Assembly (NCBI GenBank): GCA_038237665.1
Contig: JBBRYK010000050.1
Location: 1-19,527 of the forward strand
From: JBBRYK01 sp038237665
Lineage (GTDB): Bacteria > Actinomycetota > Thermoleophilia > Gaiellales > Gaiellaceae
Direction of reading: 5' to 3'
DNA length: 19,527 nt
The translations under genes were made by a program, and so were the position numbers. Below the pieces are notes generated by a model that saw only the letters and a program-made list of their open reading frames with translations, did not search any database and had not been told where the DNA came from. Shown in pieces: positions 1-5,618 of this stretch (positions are counted from its first letter, which is position 1; each line of letters opens with the position of its first letter).

Positions 1-405
1 GGCTGGCAGGCGTCGGCTGCCGTATACCTCGCGCAGGCGTTCCTGGCCGTGAGTCGTCCCGACGAGGCGGAACGCTGGTCACAGATTTGCGCAGAGGTAG
101 GCGACCCCTGGGACGTCATGAACGAGATCAAATGGCAGTGGACGCGCGCCGTCGCGCTCTCGCAGCGTGGCGAGCTCACGGAAGCCGAGCGGCTTGCGCG
201 CGCGGCGGTCGAAATGGCCGACGATACGGATGGCCTCGTGTTTCGCGGTGAAGCGCACACGGCACTCGCAACCGTCCTCACGCTCGTCGACCGCAAGGCC
301 GAGGCGCGCGCCGAGCTCGAAGAGGCGCTCCGCCTCCACCAGCAGAAAGGCGCAACCGTCCTCGTCGAGCGAACACGCGCTGCGCTCGCCAAGGTTCCCG
401 CGTGA
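1..405 (+). CDS. TPR-repeat C-terminus of a regulator (5' truncated by window edge)
   Basis: The reading frame is open from base 1, so the gene begins outside the window; the GTG at 49 is internal. About 134 codons are visible, ending in TGA. The protein is alpha-helical with tetratricopeptide-like alternation of small and hydrophobic residues, for example GELTEAERLARAAVEMA followed by KAEARAELEEALRLHQQKG and a final AAL helix. This layout is typical of the C-terminal TPR region of large actinobacterial signalling proteins, such as class III cyclase/AAA-ATPase/TPR proteins or LuxR- and BTAD-type regulators. The catalytic or DNA-binding part is not in view, so the exact class is inference. A class III cyclase N-terminus lies at the other end of the window, but nothing shows that the two are related. 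TPR assignment is fairly sure; function is unknown. Confidence 0.75.
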   Translation, partial: GWQASAAVYLAQAFLAVSRPDEAERWSQICAEVGDPWDVMNEIKWQWTRAVALSQRGELTEAERLARAAVEMADDTDGLVFRGEAHTALATVLTLVDRKAEARAELEEALRLHQQKGATVLVERTRAALAKVPA

Positions 406-448
406 CGGCGCGCGAGATAGACCGAGCGAAACTCGCTCATGGCTTGAC

Positions 449-713
449 TCAGCCCTCCAACGGCGCCGCCGCCGCGTACTCCTCGTCGGTGAAGCGGTCG
501 CGCCAGGTCGCGGCGTTGCCTTCGTAGGACGTACATCGTCTGGCCGTTCGGGTGCGTGTGCCACGCGGTGCGAGCGCCGGGTGTGAAATGGACGCTGCTC
601 GCGCTCAGGCGCGAGGCGCCTGATGGCGTCGCAACCGCGTCGATGTAAACCGCGCCGGTGAACCACGCACTCGGCCCCGTCGCCGTGTCGATGCTGCTCC
701 TCGTGATCTGCAT
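449..713 (-). pseudogene. Cupin pseudogene: internal deletion and frameshift
   Basis: This is a second, broken copy of the cupin gene at 1401-1814. From ATG 713, preceded by GAGGAG at 720-725, it encodes a first half nearly matching the intact protein, including the metal-binding stretch AWHTHPNGQT. After YVL the reading frame is lost. In the shifted frame the original C-terminus can still be read (GNAATWRDRFTDEEYAAA), ending at the ancestral TGA at 449-451. Alignment with the intact copy shows about 149 bp missing, not a multiple of three. The deletion removes the second cupin motif with its metal-binding histidine. Without the deletion the protein would be about 137 residues. A readthrough frame continues past the old stop, but the product could not form a complete cupin barrel. 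Confidence 0.85.
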
Positions 714-736
714 GCTCGTCTCCTCAAGCTCGTTCG
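481..736. repeat. Diverged direct repeat with 1433-1837
   Basis: This segment aligns with 1433-1837 in the same orientation. Over 541-736 versus 1642-1837 a hand alignment gives about 22 mismatches in 196 positions without gaps. The copy here lacks about 149 bp found in the other. Homology includes the Shine-Dalgarno region and ends just upstream of it, at 736 and 1837. Most differences are at degenerate codon positions, which suggests the two copies diverged while both were still coding. Confidence 0.8.
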
Positions 737-827
737 CAAGGAAATACCGTTGCGGGTGCCAGCCCTGCCCATCCGTCCTCGGTTGCAGATGCAGCTCTCA
801 GGGGTATGACTCCGGCGGTTCGCCCCG

Positions 828-833
828 TACGAT
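828..833 (+). promoter_or_regulatory. -10 element TACGAT, leaderless spacing
   Basis: TACGAT is followed by 7 nt and then the ATG at 841. No Shine-Dalgarno sequence is present. The spacing places the transcription start at or next to the start codon. No good -35 was seen. Confidence 0.45.
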
Positions 834-840
834 CGGCCCG

Positions 841-1190
841 ATGCCACCCCGTAGGTCACTCGAAGGTAAGGAGCCGGTCACGCGGTCACGGATCGTCCAC
901 GATCTCCGTGCACTCGGGGTCACCGACCGCAGCGTGCTGATGGTGCACACGCGAATGAGCGCGCTCGGCTGGGTCGTCGGCGGCACGCAGACAGTCGTCG
1001 AGGCGTTGCTCGAGGCGATCGGGAAGCCGGGAACGCTGATGGCATACGCCGGCTGGGAGGACGACCCGTACCACCTCGCGAAGTGGCCCGAGCGGTGGCA
1101 GCACGCGTACCTCGCCGGACTGCCCCCGTTCGACTCGCTGCGGTCCGCCGCCGATCCCGATCATGGAGTCGTACCCGAGCGTATTCGTAG
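841..1190 (+). pseudogene. Aminoglycoside 3-N-acetyltransferase, 5' fragment
   Basis: The first ~112 codons match the N-terminal part of the AAC(3) antibiotic acetyltransferase family, which uses acetyl-CoA to modify the 3-amino group of 2-deoxystreptamine aminoglycosides. Supporting features are the N-terminal helix RIVHDLRALGVTD, the strand VLMVHTRMSALGWVVGG, the PGTLMAYAGWED segment and PPFDS followed by ADPDHGVVPERIRS. Family members are about 260-280 residues. Here homology stops at about 1186-1190, and the frame then runs antisense through the neighbouring small ORF to a TAG at 1309-1311. The C-terminal acceptor-site half, including the usual histidine-containing motif after the PERIR region, is missing. 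The product is therefore unlikely to be active. ATG 841 is supported by the -10 element at 828. Confidence 0.75.
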
Positions 1191-1388
1191 TCACGAGTTG
1201 GACAGGCAGAGGGCTGCGAGGTCGATGCCCGGGTACTGCGGCTGGTCAATCATGCAGCCGAGCCGTTTCGAGCTGAGTTCGGGCGTCGCGGCGTCCGCGA
1301 AGCCGACGTAGAGGGCGTCTCGTTCGAGCTTGCTCGCAAGCGCACCCGCCGCTTCGGCCTGGCCCGGAGACGGGAGAACCCCGTTCAT
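1191..1388 (-). CDS. Small uncharacterised ORF downstream of the cupin
   Basis: This 65-codon ORF starts 12 nt after the cupin stop codon and in the same frame, so it could be co-transcribed with the cupin. Third codon positions are mostly G or C and the composition is protein-like, which favours real coding sequence. I do not recognise the family. The C-terminal half contains SSKRLGCMIDQPQYPGIDLA. Its stop codon coincides with the point where aac(3) homology on the other strand breaks off. The ORF may therefore be a fragment left by the same rearrangement rather than a full gene. The Shine-Dalgarno match (GCAGG) is weak. Confidence 0.4.
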   Translation of the reverse strand: MNGVLPSPGQAEAAGALASKLERDALYVGFADAATPELSSKRLGCMIDQPQYPGIDLAALCLSNS

Positions 1389-1400
1389 CGTCCTGCCGCG

Positions 1401-1814
1401 TCAGTCGTCGATGGCGGGCGCCGCCGCGACTTCCTCGTCGGTGACGTGAGCGCCCCACGTCGCGGGATTCCCTTGGTCGTCGACCTCGAGCATCGCGAGG
1501 TGGGTCATGAACCGGTTCGGCGCGGCTCCGTGCCAGTGCTCCTCGCCCGGCTCGAAGAACACACGGTCGCCAGGGCGGATCACCTCAACGGGGCCGTCAC
1601 GCCGCTGTGCCAGGCCGACGCCCTCCAGGACGTAGATCGTCTGGCCGTTCGGGTGCGTGTGCCACGCGGTGCGGGCGCCGGGGGTGAAGTGCACGCTGCT
1701 CGCGCTCAGGCGCGAGGCGCCCGATGGCGCCGCGACCGCGTCAAGGTAGACCGCGCCCGTGAACCAATCGCTCGGCCCCGGCCTCGTGTCGACGCTGTTT
1801 CTCGTTATCTGCAT
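1401..1814 (-). CDS. Cupin, (R)-hydroxynitrile-lyase-like family
   Basis: This is an intact single-domain cupin of 137 residues. The overall pattern WFTG..., FTPGARTAWHTHPNGQT, IRPGDRVFFEPGEEHWHGAA, MTHLA, HVTDEE closely follows the bacterial manganese cupins described as (R)-selective hydroxynitrile (mandelonitrile) lyases, for example the Granulicella enzyme. Predicted metal ligands are His52, His54, Gln58 and His93. The natural substrate of this family is generally unknown and it is often annotated simply as cupin, so lyase activity is inference. The true start is ATG 1814, with GAGGAG at 1821-1826 spaced 6 nt away; an open frame upstream to 1982 is non-coding. A deleted copy lies at 449-713. 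Confidence 0.85.
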   Translation of the reverse strand: MQITRNSVDTRPGPSDWFTGAVYLDAVAAPSGASRLSASSVHFTPGARTAWHTHPNGQTIYVLEGVGLAQRRDGPVEVIRPGDRVFFEPGEEHWHGAAPNRFMTHLAMLEVDDQGNPATWGAHVTDEEVAAAPAIDD

Positions 1815-1896
1815 GCTCGTCTCCTCGAGCTCGTTCGTGCACGGTCGCCGTCCAGCTCGCCCGGAGCTCAGCGCCTGGTTCGGACTTCGAATCAAA

Positions 1897-2781
1897 TCAC
1901 TCTGCCGAGGAGCCCGCCTCCTCAGCGAGGGCGATCGCCCCGAGCACACCCGAGCGCGAGCCCAGCCCCGGCAGGACGACATATCTGTCGACGTCTTGAA
2001 CCGCGGGGGCGTCGAGGTAGCCGTTGAGCAGCTCCAGAACCTGGCGGCGGACCAGATCGATCAGGCCGGGGCGATGCATCACCCCGCCCCCGAGCACGAT
2101 CCGCTCGGGGGAGAGGACGCAGATCACGGAAACGAGGCCGAGCGCCAGGTAGCGCGCCTCCAGCTCCCAGACGGCCTCTTCGGCGCCGAGGTCCTCTGCG
2201 GGCCGGCCCCAGCGCGCGGCGATCGCGCGGCCGGAGGCGAGACCTTCCCAGCAGTCGCCGTGGTAGGGGCAGACCCCCGGGAACGGGTCTGCCTCCCGGT
2301 CGTGGGGGATCCGCAGGTGCCCGAACTACGGATGGACGAGACCGTGCAGCAACTGACCGCCGACCATGCCGCCGCCGCCGATCCCGGTCCCGACCGTGAT
2401 GTAGCAGAAGGTCCCGAGGCCGTGGGCCGCGCCCCAGCGGTTCTCACCGAGCGCCGCGGCGTTGACGTCGGTGTCGAACGCGACCGGAACCCCGAAGCGT
2501 CGCCCGATCGCCCGGGCGACGTCGGTATGCGCCCACCCGGGCTTGGGCGTGGTCGTGATGTGACCCCAGGTGGGCGACCGGGCATGCCGGTCGAGGGGGC
2601 CGAAGGAGCCGATGCCGATCGCCGTCACCGGCCCGTTCTGCTCGAGGAAGTCGACCGCGGCGCCGATCGTCTCCTCGGGAGTCGTGGTCCGGATCGTCAC
2701 CGTCGCCCCCAGGTCGTCGGGGCCGGTGCCGATCGCGCACTCCCACTTGGAGCCGCCCGTCTCGATGCCCCCGTAGAGCAT
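1897..2781 (-). pseudogene. ROK-family fructokinase with an in-frame amber stop
   Basis: The full-length sequence is a Bacillus-type ROK fructokinase (ATP-dependent phosphorylation of fructose), 294 codons long. Features in order are: phosphate-binding GGIETGGSKWECAIG near the N-terminus; IGSFGPLD; FDTDVNAAALGE with the catalytic Asp; ITVGTGIGGGG; then the zinc site made of a GH pair plus CPYHGDCWEGLASG; and ERIVLGGGVM near the C-terminus. The only lesion is codon 152, TAG at 2326-2328. It replaces the glutamate of the conserved P-E-F/M-G-H motif, and a single base change from GAG explains it. The frame is otherwise intact on both sides. Start ATG 2781 has GGAGGG just upstream and follows the PLD-like gene by 29 nt. 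Either this is a recent nonsense mutation or a sequencing error at base 2328. Confidence 0.85.
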
Positions 2782-2810
2782 CACGTTCCCTCCGGGGCCC
2801 AAGGCGGAGC

Positions 2811-4505
2811 CTAGAAGCCCCAGAACGCCGCTTCGCTCTGCCTCGCCCTGAGCGAGCCCGGCATCCAGCTCGCGTCATCGACCAGACCGGGGAACGGTTT
2901 CTTCGGGTTCGCCCTTGCCCGGTAGTGGCGCCACGCTCCGATCACGTTGACGAGATAGGCCCGGGCGAGCTCGGGCTGGTTGCGGATGATGATGAAGTTC
3001 TCGTCGTTATCCGTACTCGCCGTGCCGGAGAAGTTGTGGCTGCCGGTAATCACCGTCGGAGAGTCCGAGAGCGGATCGATGACCAGGACCTTGCTGTGGA
3101 CGATGGCGAAGCCGATGTTCTTCAGGAACTCCTTCCGGGTGACCTCGACGGCCCAGTAGGCGAAGGGGTGATCGATCCCCTGCGGCTGGATCACGTGGTC
3201 AAAGTGGTGGGTCTGCGGCTCGCCGTCGCCGACGATCGTGACGTCGACCTCGCTTTCGTCGTTCAGCCCCTTCGGCAGTGTGCTGACGACGCCGCGCACG
3301 AAGAGGCCCGGCTCCTTGTCCCGCCTCAGCAGGTCGGCCAGGACCCCCGTCGCCCCCGGCATGAAGAGCAGGAACAGGATCATGTGCTTCGCAGCCGCGA
3401 CCTCGTCCTGGAGGGCGGTCAGGTCGACCTTGCCGCTGGTGCGCGTGAACCAGACCGTCGCGTCTCCGGACGGCTTCGGCGTCGAGTTGCCCGAGACGAG
3501 CGAGGGCGGGAAGCCGTTCTTCGCCTTCCGCAGCGCGTGCCACTGCTTCAGGTAGATGTCCGCGATGGCCGGGTCGTCGATCAGGAGCCCGTTGTTGAGC
3601 TGCGTGCAGAGGCCCGTGGGCGTCCAGTTCGTACTGCCGGTGAACACGGTCTTGGCGTTTCCGGCTGCGTTGGTGAAGACCAGGAACTTGTTGTGGCCGA
3701 GCGGGCCGGGGGACGTGAAGCGGTTGTCCTTGTCGACGTCGACGCCGGCCTGCCGGAGCTTGTCCCGCGCATCGGCGTTCTCGTCCTGCTTCCGCTCGTC
3801 CGCGGTGTGGGCGCCCTTCACGTGCTTGATCGAGCCGTTTGCCAGCACGAGGTGGGCCCGGTTGCCCAGCGCGCAGAGGCTGTCGCGCAGCTCGACGTCG
3901 CCGAGCTCGAACAGCGCTCCGTACACCTCGCCGCTCGTGCGGGCATCGTCGACGAGCTTGAGCATCTCCAGGCGAAGGTCGCCCGAGAGGAACTGCCGGA
4001 TCGTCCGGTCGTGCTGGTCGGTGATCGTCTTCTTGAACTCGGCGAGCGTGAGACCCTTGTCCTTCAGGTAATGCGAGATGAACCGGGAGATGACGAAGCC
4101 CCGGTTGAAGAACGGCCGGAACTTCGAGTTGGGCGGCGGCTCGGGCGCGTCGACCCAGTCGCTGGCGAGGTTGTCGCGGCGCGCGAGCTTGCCGTCCTCG
4201 CCGCGCACGACGGGGACGACGCGGTAGCGCGCGTGATCCCCCTGGCCGACGTCGTGGTCGGTCCAGAAGAACCCCTGGAACGGCCACTTGGTCGACGGCC
4301 GCGGCTTGCCGTCGGCCGGAGGAGGGTCGCCGCGGAAGCCCATGTAGTTCTTCAGCCAGGTCGCGTGCTTCTGTCCGTCGTGCGTCAGCTCGCGCCGGAT
4401 CGCGAACCCCCGGCATTCCGGGATCACGGCGTCCACGCTCCAGACCAGCAGAGCGTCGTCCCCGTTGGCATGGACTTCGAGCTGCGTGGCTATGACAGCG
4501 ACCAT
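2811..4505 (-). CDS. Phospholipase D-like protein with two HKD motifs
   Basis: This 564-residue protein belongs to the phospholipase D/nuclease superfamily. The two half-sites of the active centre are GHNKFLVFTN with TGSTNW (His271, Lys273, Ser291, Asn293) and VHSKVLVID with TGSHNF (His470, Lys472, Asp477, Ser489, Asn491). In the first site the usual acidic residue after HxK is replaced by Thr278-Asn279; the second is canonical. Residues 1-125 look like a beta-rich module ending in ARYRVVPVV, possibly fibronectin III-like; this is inference. No signal peptide or membrane segment is evident. Members of this superfamily cleave phosphodiesters in phospholipids or nucleic acids, and the substrate here is unknown. 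The start has no Shine-Dalgarno sequence. The fructokinase follows after 29 nt. Confidence 0.85.
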   Translation of the reverse strand: MVAVIATQLEVHANGDDALLVWSVDAVIPECRGFAIRRELTHDGQKHATWLKNYMGFRGDPPPADGKPRPSTKWPFQGFFWTDHDVGQGDHARYRVVPVVRGEDGKLARRDNLASDWVDAPEPPPNSKFRPFFNRGFVISRFISHYLKDKGLTLAEFKKTITDQHDRTIRQFLSGDLRLEMLKLVDDARTSGEVYGALFELGDVELRDSLCALGNRAHLVLANGSIKHVKGAHTADERKQDENADARDKLRQAGVDVDKDNRFTSPGPLGHNKFLVFTNAAGNAKTVFTGSTNWTPTGLCTQLNNGLLIDDPAIADIYLKQWHALRKAKNGFPPSLVSGNSTPKPSGDATVWFTRTSGKVDLTALQDEVAAAKHMILFLLFMPGATGVLADLLRRDKEPGLFVRGVVSTLPKGLNDESEVDVTIVGDGEPQTHHFDHVIQPQGIDHPFAYWAVEVTRKEFLKNIGFAIVHSKVLVIDPLSDSPTVITGSHNFSGTASTDNDENFIIIRNQPELARAYLVNVIGAWRHYRARANPKKPFPGLVDDASWMPGSLRARQSEAAFWGF

Positions 4506-4572
4506 CCCAGATGCCGGTGTCAGTTGTCAATAACAACGACGCATCACCGCGGGCCTTTTGGGAGCCTTGAGC
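4506..4572 (-). promoter_or_regulatory. Possible promoter/operator before the PLD-like gene
   Basis: This AT-richer 67 bp spacer holds a perfect -35 hexamer TTGACA (plus-strand 4525-4530), but no convincing -10 lies at 16-18 bp. The hexamer overlaps an inverted repeat, GTTGT-CAATA-ACAAC at 4523-4537, which could be a small operator. Confidence 0.3.
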
Positions 4573-5598
4573 TCAGCGCGGCGCGGGAGAGAGAGGCAAG
4601 GCCGCAGCTCGCACGAAGCTGGCGTCATGCCCGCGCCGGTTCGCCTCTCGGAGCTCGTCCCGGTCGAGCGCGCCGATCCGCTCGAGCAGCGCGAACTCGT
4701 CGCGCAGGTGCGTGCGCATCATCTCAGGGCCGTCGGTGGCGATCGTGAACGGCACCTCGTGCTCGACGAAGGCGCGGAACGTCTCGACGATCGTTGCCTC
4801 ATCAGGCAACGCCCGGGTGAGCAGGTTCGACGTCGGGCAGATCTCGAGCACGATCTCGCGCTCGCGTAGGGCCTGCATCAGCTCGGGCTCGCCGGCGGCG
4901 AGGATCCCGTGGCCGATGCGGTCCGGGCGCAGCGTCTCGATCACCTCGGCGATCTCGGGGACGCCATGCTCGCCACCCTCCTCGCCGACGTGGATCGTGA
5001 TCCCTAGGCCGGCGGTGCGGGCCTCCTCCACCAGCGGGGCCAACTCGGCATAGGGGTAGCGCTCGCCGCGGGGGCGCGGGCCGGCGATGTCGACGCCGAC
5101 GACTCCACGGGCGCGGTAGCGGATCGCCTTCTCGACGATGATCGAGTTCTGCCGCTCGTCGAAGGTGCGGTCCATCATCAGGATCAGCCCCGCCCGGACC
5201 TGCGGATACTCGAGGCTCGCGAGGTCGAGGCCACGGGAGGCGGCCATGATGATGTGGTCGAGGTCGCGCTCGCCGCCGCGGTTTCGCTTCATCGGGTTGA
5301 AGCGGAGCTCGAGCGTCGTGATTCCCTGCGAGCGATAGGCACCACCGATTGCGGCGTGCACCGAGCGCTGGACGGCGAGCGGGCTGGACTGGATCAGCTC
5401 GGTCCAGTGGTAGATCTCGTTCAGCGCGTCGAGCGAGTCGACGCGGCGCGGGTCGGCGATCGTGACGAGCCGGTCGAACTCCCAGTAGTCCTTGACCGGC
5501 AGCGCGATGCCCTGCTCGTGCGCGAGGCTCCAGAGGATCTCCGAGGCGACCGAGGCACCGAGGTGCGTATGCAGCTCGGCAAGCCCCCCGTCGACCAT
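4573..5598 (-). CDS. Adenosine deaminase-family hydrolase
   Basis: The protein has 341 residues and the metal-dependent amidohydrolase fold of adenosine/aminodeoxyfutalosine/AMP deaminases. Zinc ligands and catalytic residues are visible: ELHTHLGAS (His10, His12), TIHVGEEGG (His203, Glu206), DRIGHG (His230), EICPTSNLL, and ATDGPEMM (Asp289). In classical adenosine deaminase the last motif is TDDP, the second Asp contacting the purine ring. Here it is Gly290, so the substrate may not be adenosine. The HVGEE sequence also differs from the usual HAGE. The start ATG 5598 is preceded by TAGACT 5 nt upstream. The frame stays open far upstream, but that part is the patatin gene read in the wrong frame. 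The patatin gene ends 20 nt upstream, so the two may also be co-transcribed. Confidence 0.85.
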   Translation of the reverse strand: MVDGGLAELHTHLGASVASEILWSLAHEQGIALPVKDYWEFDRLVTIADPRRVDSLDALNEIYHWTELIQSSPLAVQRSVHAAIGGAYRSQGITTLELRFNPMKRNRGGERDLDHIIMAASRGLDLASLEYPQVRAGLILMMDRTFDERQNSIIVEKAIRYRARGVVGVDIAGPRPRGERYPYAELAPLVEEARTAGLGITIHVGEEGGEHGVPEIAEVIETLRPDRIGHGILAAGEPELMQALREREIVLEICPTSNLLTRALPDEATIVETFRAFVEHEVPFTIATDGPEMMRTHLRDEFALLERIGALDRDELREANRRGHDASFVRAAALPLSPAPR

Positions 5599-5603
5599 GG
5601 CGC

Positions 5604-5609
5604 AGTCTA
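5604..5609 (-). promoter_or_regulatory. -10 element TAGACT, leaderless spacing
   Basis: TAGACT on the minus strand lies 5 nt before the ATG at 5598, with no Shine-Dalgarno sequence between. It suggests an internal promoter giving a leaderless mRNA for the deaminase. No -35 was recognised. Confidence 0.4.
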
Positions 5610-5618
5610 AACGGCGGA

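Noticed and set aside
658..840. Plus-strand extension of the aac(3) fragment to an upstream start
   Set aside because: This part is antisense to the cupin pseudogene and does not match acetyltransferase N-termini; ATG 841 with its -10 fits.
1841..1896. Possible tRNA T-arm around TTCGAATC
   Set aside because: No matching acceptor, D or anticodon arms on either strand.
2326..2328. Amber codon read as pyrrolysine or a suppressed sense codon
   Set aside because: The position is a conserved glutamate reachable by one base change, and no pyrrolysine genes or other in-frame TAG codons support recoding.
2925..4748. 607-codon plus-strand open frame opposite the PLD-like gene
   Set aside because: Antisense frame of a clear two-HKD protein; composition is Arg/Val/Asp-rich shadow typical of GC-rich DNA, with no domain.
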